From Gammaproteobacteria bacterium (GTDB lineage: Bacteria > Pseudomonadota > Gammaproteobacteria > SpSt-1174), in NCBI GenBank assembly GCA_037388465.1, contig JARRKE010000008.1:1-55554 (forward strand): 55,554 bases of DNA, read 5' to 3'. The translations under genes were made by a program, and so were the position numbers. Below, piece after piece: positions 43,495-52,267 of the stretch (positions are counted from its first letter, which is position 1; every line of letters starts with the position of its first letter). The notes under the pieces are model-generated. The model searched no databases, was not told where the DNA came from, and saw only the letters and a list, made by a program, of their open reading frames with translations.

Positions 43495-44898
43495 ATGAGC
43501 GAATCCACAGAGTCTCTATTCGAGGGGCGCATACCAATCTATCCGCGCTCCGTGAAGGGGCGTTTTCGTTATATCAAATGGGGCGTTCTCGCCCTGGCCT
43601 ACGGTGTTTACTTCCTGCTGCCCTGGATCCGCTGGGCACGCCCCACCGGCCCCGACCAGGCCGTGCTGTTCGACCTCAATACCCGCCTGTTTTATATCTT
43701 CGGTCTGGTGGTTCATCCCCAGGATATTTTCTGGCTGGCGGGTTTCCTGCTGCTGGCGGCGTTGTTGCTGTTTTTCGTAACCGGCATCCTCGGCCGCGTG
43801 TTTTGCGGTTATTTCTGTTTCCAGACGTTGTGGACCGACGTGTTCATCATGGTGGAGCGCCTGGTTCAGGGGGAACGCCCGGCGCGCATCCGGCTGGCCA
43901 AGCAACCGTGGAATTTCGAAAAGATTTTCAAGCTCGGCGCCACGCACGTGTTGTGGCTGCTGGTGGCGATGCTGACCGGTCTCACCTTTACGCTGTACTG
44001 GGCGGACGCGCCGCAGCTGACGCTGCAGTTCTTCACCGGCAAGGCGCCATTCCCGGCCTATGCCACCACGGCGTTTCTGACCGCCACCACCTACGTCATG
44101 GCCGGTCTGGCGCGGGAGCAGGTGTGCACCTACATGTGCCCCTATGCGCGTTTCCAGAGCGTGATGTTCGATCGAGATACCCTGATCGTGTCTTACGATC
44201 AGGGTCGTGGTGAAGGACAGGCGGGACGCCACAAGGTAAACAAGCAGCTGAAGACGCATGACCAGCGGCAGGCAGCCGGTGTCGGCGACTGCATCGACTG
44301 CGGATACTGCGTGCAGGTCTGTCCGACCGGTATCGATATCCGCAATGGCCTGCAGGTGTCATGTATCCACTGCGCGCTTTGTGTCGATGCCTGTGACAAC
44401 ATCATGGATAACATGGGCTGGCCGCGCGGGTTGATACGCTACACCTCGGAAAACGAACTGGAAGGCAAGAAGACCCGTTTCCTGAAGGGCAAGACCTTCG
44501 GTTACGGGGCAGCGATCGCCATCGTGCTCGGCCTGCTGCTGTGGAGCATGACGCATTCGACCAAATACGATGCCGTGTCGCGCCAGATCCGCCAGCCGCT
44601 GTACGTGGTGATGTCCGACGGCAGTATCCAGAACAGCTACGAGCTCAAGATCAACAACAAGACGCAGAGCCCGCTCACGCTGACGGTCGGGCTCGACGGG
44701 CTTAAAGGCGCCGTGCTGGATGTCGGCAACTTCAAGAACTTCACCATTCCGCCCGAACAGTACCTGCGCGTGCTGGTGCGTGTGCGCTTTCCCGGCAATA
44801 CCGCCACTCCCGAGGATCATGATTTTTCATTCGTGCTGACGCCGCAGAACGGCAAGATCCCGCCGATCAAGGTGCCAGCGCGGTTTTATACCCCCTGA
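43495..44898 (+). CDS. ccoG: Cytochrome c oxidase accessory protein CcoG (polyferredoxin-like)
   Basis: 467 residues from ATG 43495; the frame is open upstream through the terminator, which argues against an earlier start. Four to five membrane helices flank a cytosolic ferredoxin region with two 4Fe-4S sets, CIDCGYCVQVC and CIHCALCVDAC. YFCFQTLW and CTYMCPYARFQ are further Cys motifs typical of RdxA/CcoG. The C-terminal periplasmic domain is immunoglobulin-like. CcoG is involved in Cu(II) reduction for cbb3 maturation. Confidence 0.95.
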   Translation: MSESTESLFEGRIPIYPRSVKGRFRYIKWGVLALAYGVYFLLPWIRWARPTGPDQAVLFDLNTRLFYIFGLVVHPQDIFWLAGFLLLAALLLFFVTGILGRVFCGYFCFQTLWTDVFIMVERLVQGERPARIRLAKQPWNFEKIFKLGATHVLWLLVAMLTGLTFTLYWADAPQLTLQFFTGKAPFPAYATTAFLTATTYVMAGLAREQVCTYMCPYARFQSVMFDRDTLIVSYDQGRGEGQAGRHKVNKQLKTHDQRQAAGVGDCIDCGYCVQVCPTGIDIRNGLQVSCIHCALCVDACDNIMDNMGWPRGLIRYTSENELEGKKTRFLKGKTFGYGAAIAIVLGLLLWSMTHSTKYDAVSRQIRQPLYVVMSDGSIQNSYELKINNKTQSPLTLTVGLDGLKGAVLDVGNFKNFTIPPEQYLRVLVRVRFPGNTATPEDHDFSFVLTPQNGKIPPIKVPARFYTP

Positions 44899-44909
44899 GG
44901 TAGTTTTCG

Positions 44910-45749
44910 ATGAGCAGTCTGGTAACAAGTCTGGGAATCGGCGTCGGTCTGGCCTTCCTGGCCTTCGTCCTGATCTACAAGTTCACGCCGCTGCGCGGCA
45001 AGCAGGTCTCGTTGATCGTCAGCATGGGCGCGATGCTCGCGTTCCTGCCCTATGCGATCACCCATTGGGAAGGCCTGGACGTGCTGGCCGTGCATATCGC
45101 TTTTTACCTTGTCGTGCCGTACGTGCTCGGCATCATCACCTCCACCTGGGAGATGCGCGAACAACACGAGGGCAAGGACGAAAACGCCCGCTGGTTTCAC
45201 TGGGCGCCGACCATCATCGTGCTGTTCTTCCTGGGGCTCGCCACCGTCGATGCGGTCATCGTCACCCTGTCCAGCAAGGGTCTTTCCCAGCATATGGCTG
45301 CACTGCTGCTGCCCAAGCCCGACGAGGGCGTGAAGGTGACCTCCTACTTCCCCGGCACGGTGCTGCATAACTATCAGATGAAGGAAGGCCAGTACGACGC
45401 CTATCTGGCCAGGATGAAACAGCAGGCGGCGCTGCACTGGACCGTGAAAAAAGGCTTCTCCGACAAGCCGATGGCCAACCGCAAGCAGGTCTTCGAGGTG
45501 GAGATACTGGACCGCGATGGCGTGCCGGTGACCGGTGCCCATGTCGAGGCGAATTTCCTGCGTGCGTCCAATGAGCGTCTGGACCAGATCCATGTGCTCA
45601 AGGAGATGCGCCCCGGTCTTTACCGGGGACAGGTCATGCTGCCGCTGCCGGGCTACTGGGACGTGTTCCTGCGGATCAACCACGGCAAGGACAGCTACGA
45701 GGACAAGGCCATGACCGAGGTTTTCAAAGCACCCGGTCGGACTTCGTGA
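44910..45749 (+). CDS. ccoH: CcoH/FixH family protein with extra N-terminal membrane helices
   Basis: 279 residues, longer than the usual ~150-170 of FixH. Four hydrophobic helices (ending near VIVTLSS, residue about 118) precede the FixH-like region, whose C-terminal part contains DRDGVPVTGAHVEANFLRA and GLYRGQVMLPLPGYWDVFLR. Standard FixH has one helix, so the N-terminal half is an addition. FixH is needed for cbb3 assembly or stability. It starts 11 bp after ccoG. Assignment to ccoH rests on position and the C-terminal part. Confidence 0.78.
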   Translation: MSSLVTSLGIGVGLAFLAFVLIYKFTPLRGKQVSLIVSMGAMLAFLPYAITHWEGLDVLAVHIAFYLVVPYVLGIITSTWEMREQHEGKDENARWFHWAPTIIVLFFLGLATVDAVIVTLSSKGLSQHMAALLLPKPDEGVKVTSYFPGTVLHNYQMKEGQYDAYLARMKQQAALHWTVKKGFSDKPMANRKQVFEVEILDRDGVPVTGAHVEANFLRASNERLDQIHVLKEMRPGLYRGQVMLPLPGYWDVFLRINHGKDSYEDKAMTEVFKAPGRTS

Positions 45750-45790
45750 GCACCTGCCGATGCGGGGTGGCCTGACGGCGGGAGACCTGC

Positions 45791-48229
45791 GTGGCGGACG
45801 AACACGATCATAGCTGTTACCACTGCGGTCTGCCCGTGCCGCCCGACACCGATTATTCGGTGCAGATCGGTGGCGAGCGGCGCGCCATGTGTTGTCCGGG
45901 TTGTCAGGCGGTGGCGCAGGCCATCGTCGATGCCGGTCTTACCGATTACTACAAGCACCGCACCCGCGACAATGTGACGGCCCAGGCCCTGGTGCCGGAC
46001 ATCCTGCGCGAATACGACCTCTACGACCGCGACGACCTGCAAAAGAGTTTCGTCCGTACCGAAGCCGAAAACGTCCGCGAAGCGTCGCTGATCCTCGAAG
46101 GCATCGTCTGCGCCGCCTGCGTCTGGCTCAACGAGCGCCACGTACGCGCCCTGGACGGGGTGTTGGAATTCAACGTCAATTACGCCACCCACCGCGCCCA
46201 GGTGAAGTGGGACAACGCCCAGATCCACCTCAGCGACATCCTCAAGGCGATCGCCGCCATCGGTTACCGCGCCCACCCCTTCGACCCCAATCGCCAGGAA
46301 GCCCTGCACAAGAAGGAACGCAACGCGGCGCTCAGGCGCATCGCCGTGGCCGGCGTGGGCATGATGCAGGTGATGATGATCGCGGTGGGGTTGTACGCCG
46401 GGGATTATTCCGGGATGTCGCCCGACATCCGCAATTTCCTGCGCTGGGTCAGTCTGCTGCTGGCCACGCCGGTGGTGTTTTATTCCGGGCGTGTGTTCTT
46501 CCTCTCGGCGTGGCGGGATCTGAAAAAACGCCAGCTGGGCATGGACGTGCCGGTGTCGATCGCGGTCGGTGCGGCCTACGTGGCGAGCGCCTGGGCGACC
46601 GTGCGTCAGGTCGGCGATGTCTATTTCGACTCGGTCACCATGTTCGTGTTTTTCCTGCTGGTGGGGCGTTTCCTGGAGCTGCTGGCACGCCACAAGGCGG
46701 GGGAGGCCGGAGAGGATCTCATCCGCCTGCTGCCGACCGGTGCGACCCGGCTGGTAGACGGACGTACCGAAGTGGTGACGGTGAACGACCTGGAGACCGG
46801 CGACCGGGTGCTGATCCGCCCGGGGGAGGTCGTGCCGGCGGACGGGGTGGTGGTCGAGGGCACCAGCAGTATCAACGAGGCCCTGCTCACCGGCGAAAGC
46901 CTGCCCCGCCGGCGCGGCGTCGGCGAGGAACTGGTGGGCGGAACGTTGAATGTCGAGTCGCCGCTGCAAATGGATGTGACGCACGTGGGCGGCGATACCG
47001 TGCTGTCCTCCATCGTGCGCCTGCTGGACCGCGCCCAGATGGAAAAGCCGCGCCTGGCCCAGCTTGCCGACCGGGTGGCGGGCTGGTTCGTCGGCGCCCT
47101 GCTGCTGGTGGCGGTGGGAGTATTCGCCTTCTGGTACTGGTACGCGCCGCACGAGGCGTTCTGGATCACCCTCTCGGTGCTGGTCGTGACCTGCCCCTGC
47201 GCACTGTCCCTGGCCACGCCCGTGGCGTTGACGGCGGCGACCGGCACCTTGACCCAGCTCGGCGTGCTGACCTCCCGCGGGCATGCCCTGGAAACCCTTT
47301 CCAAGGTTACGCACATGGTGTTCGACAAGACCGGCACGCTTACCTACGGGCGGCTTGAGCTGGCCGACGTGGAGGTGCGCGGGGACCTGGACCGGGATAC
47401 CTGCCTCAATATCGCGGCCGGTCTGGAGCAGGGCTCGGAGCATCCCGTGGCCCAGGCCCTGCGCGCCGCCGCCGAGTTCCCGGCCATGGTGAGCGATACG
47501 GTGGCGGAATCCGGGCGCGGGATCAGCGCAATGGTCGACGGTCGGCGTTATCGCCTGGGACGATGGGAATACGTTTTCCCGGGCAAGACCGACGCCGACC
47601 TACCGACGCCGCCGGCCGGCGTGAGTCAGGTGGTGCTGGGCGAGGACGACCGGCTGCTGGCGGTATTCAGCCTGCGTGATCAGGTACGCGAGGAGGCGCG
47701 GCGCGCCATCGAGCGCCTCAAGTCGCAAGGCATCCAGGTCGTCCTGCTGAGCGGAGACCAGCCCGCCGTGGCCGCGCGGGTGGCCGAAGAGGTGGGTATC
47801 GACACCTGGTCGGGCGGCCTGCTACCGGATGGCAAGCTGGCGGAATTGCGCCGTCTGCAGGCGGCGGGGGCGGTGACCGCGATGGTGGGCGACGGCGTGA
47901 ACGACGCCCCGGTGCTGGCCGGCGCCCAGGTCTCAGTCGCCATGGGCAGCGGGGCGCAGCTGGCGCATGCCTCGGCGGACATGGTGCTGTTGTCGGAAAA
48001 CCTCATGCACCTGTCCGATGCGGTGGAGATGGCGCGTCGTACACTGGCCGTGATCCGCCAGAATCTGGCTTGGGCGGTGGTTTATAATGTGGTTGCCCTG
48101 CCGTTGGCGGCCGCCGGGGTGATCCTGCCCTGGATGGCGGCGGTGGGAATGTCGGCCAGTTCGCTGATGGTGGTGATCAATGCCCTGCGTCTCAAGAACC
48201 CGCCCCGCTCGATGCGGTCCAAGTTTTGA
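45791..48229 (+). CDS. ccoI: Copper-exporting P1B-type ATPase CcoI/FixI
   Basis: 812 residues, GTG start with GGGAGA upstream. A Cys-rich N-terminus (CYHCGLPVP and CCPGCQAV) precedes a heavy-metal-associated domain with CAAC in IVCAACVWL. The membrane CPC motif is VVTCPCALSLATP, the phosphorylation motif is DKTGTLT and the hinge is GDGVNDAPVL. This FixI subgroup supplies copper to cbb3 oxidase rather than giving resistance. It is part of the ccoGHIS set. Confidence 0.96.
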   Translation: MADEHDHSCYHCGLPVPPDTDYSVQIGGERRAMCCPGCQAVAQAIVDAGLTDYYKHRTRDNVTAQALVPDILREYDLYDRDDLQKSFVRTEAENVREASLILEGIVCAACVWLNERHVRALDGVLEFNVNYATHRAQVKWDNAQIHLSDILKAIAAIGYRAHPFDPNRQEALHKKERNAALRRIAVAGVGMMQVMMIAVGLYAGDYSGMSPDIRNFLRWVSLLLATPVVFYSGRVFFLSAWRDLKKRQLGMDVPVSIAVGAAYVASAWATVRQVGDVYFDSVTMFVFFLLVGRFLELLARHKAGEAGEDLIRLLPTGATRLVDGRTEVVTVNDLETGDRVLIRPGEVVPADGVVVEGTSSINEALLTGESLPRRRGVGEELVGGTLNVESPLQMDVTHVGGDTVLSSIVRLLDRAQMEKPRLAQLADRVAGWFVGALLLVAVGVFAFWYWYAPHEAFWITLSVLVVTCPCALSLATPVALTAATGTLTQLGVLTSRGHALETLSKVTHMVFDKTGTLTYGRLELADVEVRGDLDRDTCLNIAAGLEQGSEHPVAQALRAAAEFPAMVSDTVAESGRGISAMVDGRRYRLGRWEYVFPGKTDADLPTPPAGVSQVVLGEDDRLLAVFSLRDQVREEARRAIERLKSQGIQVVLLSGDQPAVAARVAEEVGIDTWSGGLLPDGKLAELRRLQAAGAVTAMVGDGVNDAPVLAGAQVSVAMGSGAQLAHASADMVLLSENLMHLSDAVEMARRTLAVIRQNLAWAVVYNVVALPLAAAGVILPWMAAVGMSASSLMVVINALRLKNPPRSMRSKF

Positions 48230-48253
48230 GTTCGCCGTAAAGGACATGCAGGC

Positions 48254-48445
48254 ATGAGTATTCTTTATTTGCTGATTCCCATCGGGATCGTACTGATGGT
48301 CATCGCGCTGGTGTTTTTCGCCTGGACGGTGAAGAGCGGCCAGTACGACGACCTGGAGGGGGTCTCCCACCGGATTCTGATGGACGACGACGACCCGCGC
48401 ATTCCCCAGCGGAACAAGCAGGATTCCTTGCAGGACAAGGACTGA
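48254..48445 (+). CDS. ccoS: cbb3-type oxidase assembly protein CcoS
   Basis: 63 residues. One N-terminal membrane helix (LLIPIGIVLMVIALVFFAW) is followed by the CcoS signature AWTVKSGQYDDLEG and DDDDPRIP. CcoS is required for cofactor insertion into CcoN. It starts 24 bp after ccoI. Confidence 0.95.
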   Translation: MSILYLLIPIGIVLMVIALVFFAWTVKSGQYDDLEGVSHRILMDDDDPRIPQRNKQDSLQDKD

Positions 48446-48496
48446 TTGAGTAGCATAGCCACCCGATTTGTACGACTTTAAAGCGCAGGAGCCGCC

Positions 48497-48586
48497 ATGT
48501 TTTACAACAAGCTTCCCCTTTACCTGATCATTGCGCTGATTGTCTGGTCCTGGATCAGTTTCTTCTCGGTGCTGATCGCGCACTGA
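48497..48586 (+). CDS. Tiny single-helix membrane protein downstream of ccoS
   Basis: 29 residues from ATG 48497, with AGGAG at 48487-48490 giving a good ribosome site. It starts MFYNKLPLY, continues as one hydrophobic stretch of about 18 residues (LIIALIVWSWISFFSVLI) and ends AH. The next feature is the operon terminator 15 bp after the stop. The size and place suggest an accessory helix for cbb3 oxidase, comparable in kind to CcoQ or the small CcoM subunit known from pseudomonads, though no sequence relation to these was established. Confidence 0.65.
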   Translation: MFYNKLPLYLIIALIVWSWISFFSVLIAH

Positions 48587-48600
48587 TTCACGATCGGCAT

Positions 48601-48646
48601 CATCAAACGAAAAAGGCTCCCGGAGGGGAGCCTTTTTCGTTTGATG
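48601..48646. terminator. Strong bidirectional intrinsic terminator between the cco operon and rpoH
   Basis: Perfect 21-bp inverted repeat (48601-48621 with 48626-48646), loop GGAG. The GGCTCCC core is flanked by five A and five T. It serves the rightward cco operon and the leftward rpoH gene at once. Confidence 0.93.
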
Positions 48647-48665
48647 CGGGTTGTGCCGGGTGGCG

Positions 48666-49529
<864 letters not shown>

Positions 49530-49563
49530 GAAAACTAGTACCCCCTATTAGCACATACTCAGT

Positions 49564-49590
49564 TTAGCACTCGGAATATTAGAGTGCTAA
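49564..49590. promoter_or_regulatory. CIRCE operator (HrcA-binding site) upstream of rpoH
   Basis: TTAGCACTC (49564-49572), nine-base spacer, GAGTGCTAA (49582-49590): an exact match to the CIRCE consensus bound by the heat-shock repressor HrcA. The element ends 34 bp before the rpoH ATG, in the right place to block transcription initiation or to sit in the leader. A further direct copy of TTAGCAC lies at 49548-49554, between the operator and the gene. HrcA itself is not encoded in this window. Confidence 0.92.
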
Positions 49591-49609
49591 TCGGGCCGGG
49601 AGTTCCCGT

Positions 49610-50461
49610 TCAGGCGTTCAGGGCCGATGCCGGCTGGGCGGGATGCTGCTCCAGGTAAAGCTGTTTCAGGGCCAGCAGCATGTTCACCCGGGCCATGAGG
49701 ATCTCCTCGATCACCGGTTTGGTGACGAAGTCGTTGGCGCCCGATTTCAGCAGTTTGACGTACTCCTCGGGCTCGTTGCCGCTCACCGTAACCAGCAGGA
49801 CCGGCATCTGCAGCGGGGACAGGCGCATCTCGTTGCGGATGATGCGGGTCAGGTGGATGCCGGTCATGTCGCCGCGCAGGAACAGGTCGCTGATGACGAT
49901 ATCGTAACCCTTGGGCGATTCGAGCCCGTCGCGGCGCAGGAGTTCCAGGCCGTCCTCGGCGCTCAGCACGTGGGTGACGTCGATTTCATGGATCTCCAGT
50001 ATCTGACGCACGGCAGCCGCGGCGGTGGCGCTGTCCTCGATGTACAGCACGTGGCCGCCCTGGCGGATGGGGCTGACGCCCAGGACCCCCTTGAGATAGT
50101 CGACCAGGGCCTTGAGCCCGCGGGCCTTGTCGAAATACCCCGTGGCACCGGCCTGGTGGGCGTCCTCCTGCTGGCGGCTGTCGGCATCCCCGGAGACCAC
50201 CACCACCGGCACGTGCTGCCGGCCCGGAATGTCGCGCAACTGGCGGGTGAACTCCACGCCGTCCATATCCGGCAGGGCCAGGGCGGTGGTGATCAGGTCG
50301 AAATCCTCGAACTGCAAATGCGCCAGGGCCTCGCGGGCCGAGGTGAAACTGGTGATTTCGGCGTTGTCGATGCCCTTCTTGAGCAGCTGGCCGACCATTT
50401 TGCGGGCGGATTCCGAGCCATCCACCAGCATGATCTTGTGGGCGCTGTCGTCGATGTCCAT
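49610..50461 (-). CDS. Tandem-receiver response regulator without output domain
   Basis: 283 residues made of two receiver domains. The first (8-125) is degenerate: the phosphoacceptor position reads Ala60 in LITTALALPDMDG and the acidic pocket reads LVDGSES, although Lys112 remains. The second (137-270) is intact, with Glu142/Asp143 in YIEDS, Asp192 in VISDLFL and Lys in FVTKP. There is no DNA-binding or enzymatic domain, so it probably acts by protein contact. It lies between ftsX and rpoH in the same orientation; the cognate kinase is not in the window. Confidence 0.88.
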   Translation of the reverse strand: MDIDDSAHKIMLVDGSESARKMVGQLLKKGIDNAEITSFTSAREALAHLQFEDFDLITTALALPDMDGVEFTRQLRDIPGRQHVPVVVVSGDADSRQQEDAHQAGATGYFDKARGLKALVDYLKGVLGVSPIRQGGHVLYIEDSATAAAAVRQILEIHEIDVTHVLSAEDGLELLRRDGLESPKGYDIVISDLFLRGDMTGIHLTRIIRNEMRLSPLQMPVLLVTVSGNEPEEYVKLLKSGANDFVTKPVIEEILMARVNMLLALKQLYLEQHPAQPASALNA

Positions 50462-50565
50462 GTGAAAACTGTCTCCTCCCCTATGGTACAGGGTGCGGCG
50501 CAGTATCGGCCGCCGCGGCGTTCAATGCCACCCCTCTGGCCGGGGGTGATCAGAATCCGGGGTTG

Positions 50566-51525
50566 TCAGCGCGGCTCGATGTCCCGCAAATGCCGCCATA
50601 CCGACAGCCAGGAGCCCGCCAGGCCGAGCAGGGCGCTCAAGGCCAGCAGCTGCAAAACCAGCCCGCCGTTCAGCCCTCCCAGGCGGAACGAGCTGTTGTA
50701 GAGGCTGGCCAGGTGCGAGATCGGGCCGCCCAGGGCGCCCATGACCAGGCCGACGATCAGCAGGCCCAGCATTCCCCCGAGCAGTCCGTACCAGAGGCCG
50801 CCGTACAGGAACGGGCGGCGGATAAAGGCGTCTGTCGCACCGATGAGCTTGGCGACCTCGATCTCCTCGCGCCGGTTCTGGATGTCCAGGCGGATGGTGT
50901 TGCCGACCACCAGCAGGGCCGCCAGCCCCAGCAGCCAGGCCAGCACCAGCACGGCGCGGCGGGCGATGTCCATGATGGCGAACAGGCGCTGCACCCAGCG
51001 CAGATCCAGCTGGGCCTGTGCGACCTGCGGTTGCTTGCGCAGCTCGAACAACAGCCCGGACAGGGCGGCCGGCTGGCTGTGATCCAGCGTCGGTGTCACC
51101 ACGACCACGGCCGGCAGCGGGTTGTCGGGCAGGGCGTCCAGGGCGGCGGTAAAACCCGAGGTCTTTTTGAACTCCGCCAGGGCCTGGTCGCGCGAGATGT
51201 AGCGCGCCTGGGCCACGCCGGGCCACCCCTCCAGCTGCTGTGCCAGCGACTGAGCCTGGGCGGCGCTGGTTTCCATTTTGAGATAGAGCGAGATGTTCGC
51301 GCTGCGGTCCCAGCCGCTGCTCACCCCCTGCAGGTTTTTGATCGCCAGATAGAGCACGCTGGGCAGGGCCAGGGCGATGCCCAGCACGGCGACGGTCATC
51401 AGGCTTGCGAAGGGCGCGCGGTAGAGCTTGCCCAAGCTGAAAAAGAAGGCGCGCACATGATTGACCGCCCAGGCCTGCAGCCGGGCGTGCATCTGGGGAT
51501 CGCGCTGGCGGCGGGTTGTTTTCAT
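50566..51525 (-). CDS. ftsX: Cell division ABC transporter-like protein FtsX
   Basis: 319 residues, four membrane helices with a large periplasmic loop between the first and second. The N-terminal VNHVRAFFFSLGKLYRAP, the middle NISLYLKMETSAAQAQSLAQ and the later NRREEIEVAKLIGATDAFIR are typical. FtsEX controls peptidoglycan hydrolases at the septum. It overlaps ftsE by 4 bp. The spacer before the response regulator (50462-50565) holds only a short GC hairpin. Confidence 0.96.
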   Translation of the reverse strand: MKTTRRQRDPQMHARLQAWAVNHVRAFFFSLGKLYRAPFASLMTVAVLGIALALPSVLYLAIKNLQGVSSGWDRSANISLYLKMETSAAQAQSLAQQLEGWPGVAQARYISRDQALAEFKKTSGFTAALDALPDNPLPAVVVVTPTLDHSQPAALSGLLFELRKQPQVAQAQLDLRWVQRLFAIMDIARRAVLVLAWLLGLAALLVVGNTIRLDIQNRREEIEVAKLIGATDAFIRRPFLYGGLWYGLLGGMLGLLIVGLVMGALGGPISHLASLYNSSFRLGGLNGGLVLQLLALSALLGLAGSWLSVWRHLRDIEPR

Positions 51526-52184
51526 GCCGCCGCGTCCGCCAGATGTCCGTTGCTCAGCTGCAGAATGCGCTTGCCCATGGGGCGGATCAGCCCCAGATCG
51601 TGGCTGGCGATCAGCACGGTCACGCCGACCTGATTGAATTCGGTGAACAGGTTCATGATCTCGCGGGACAGGTCGGGGTCCAGGTTGCCGGTGGGTTCGT
51701 CGGCCAGCAGGATGTCCGGCTTGTTGACCACCGCGCGCGCGATGCCCACGCGCTGCTGCTCGCCGGTCGAGAGCGTGATGGGTTGGGCTTTTTCCTTGTG
51801 CAGCAGGCCGACCTTGTCCAGCGAGGCGCGCACCCGCTTGCCGATTTCCTCGCGGCGGAAGCCGGCGATGATCAGCGGCAGCGCGACGTTGTCGAACACA
51901 CTGCGGTCGAACAGCAGGTGATGGTCCTGGAAGATGATGCCGATCTTGCGGCGAAAACGGGGGATCTGGCGCCGGCCCAGGCTGGAGAGGTTTTTGCCGT
52001 CGACCACGATCTGCCCGCGCGTGGGGCGCTCGATCACCGAGATCAGCTTGAGCAGGGTGCTCTTGCCCGCGCCGGAATGGCCGGTCAGAAAGGCCATCTC
52101 CCCGGCGGGGATTTCCAGGCTCAGGTCCGACAGGGCTTCCTGGCCGGTGGGATAACGCTTGAAAACGTTTTGCAGGAGGATCAT
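51522..52184 (-). CDS. ftsE: Cell division ATP-binding protein FtsE
   Basis: 220 residues. Walker A is GHSGAGKST, the ABC signature LSTGEQQRVGIARAVV, and Walker B ILLADEPTGNLD followed by the His-loop in LIASHD. It is the cytosolic ATPase of FtsEX, coupling ATP use to septal hydrolase activation. It starts 83 bp after the ftsY stop and overlaps ftsX. Confidence 0.97.
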   Translation of the reverse strand: MILLQNVFKRYPTGQEALSDLSLEIPAGEMAFLTGHSGAGKSTLLKLISVIERPTRGQIVVDGKNLSSLGRRQIPRFRRKIGIIFQDHHLLFDRSVFDNVALPLIIAGFRREEIGKRVRASLDKVGLLHKEKAQPITLSTGEQQRVGIARAVVNKPDILLADEPTGNLDPDLSREIMNLFTEFNQVGVTVLIASHDLGLIRPMGKRILQLSNGHLADAAA

Positions 52185-52267
52185 GCCGGGTCTCTGCGGC
52201 GATGGTGCGTGTGCACGGTCACGGGGGACATTCTGCCTGCCCTCACGAGTCGTTGCTACTCCCCTGT

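Noticed and set aside
50520-50556. ftsX terminator from the CACCCC/GGGGTG pairing
   Set aside because: The stem is short with a long loop and no U-tract on the minus strand, and the response regulator follows in the same direction.
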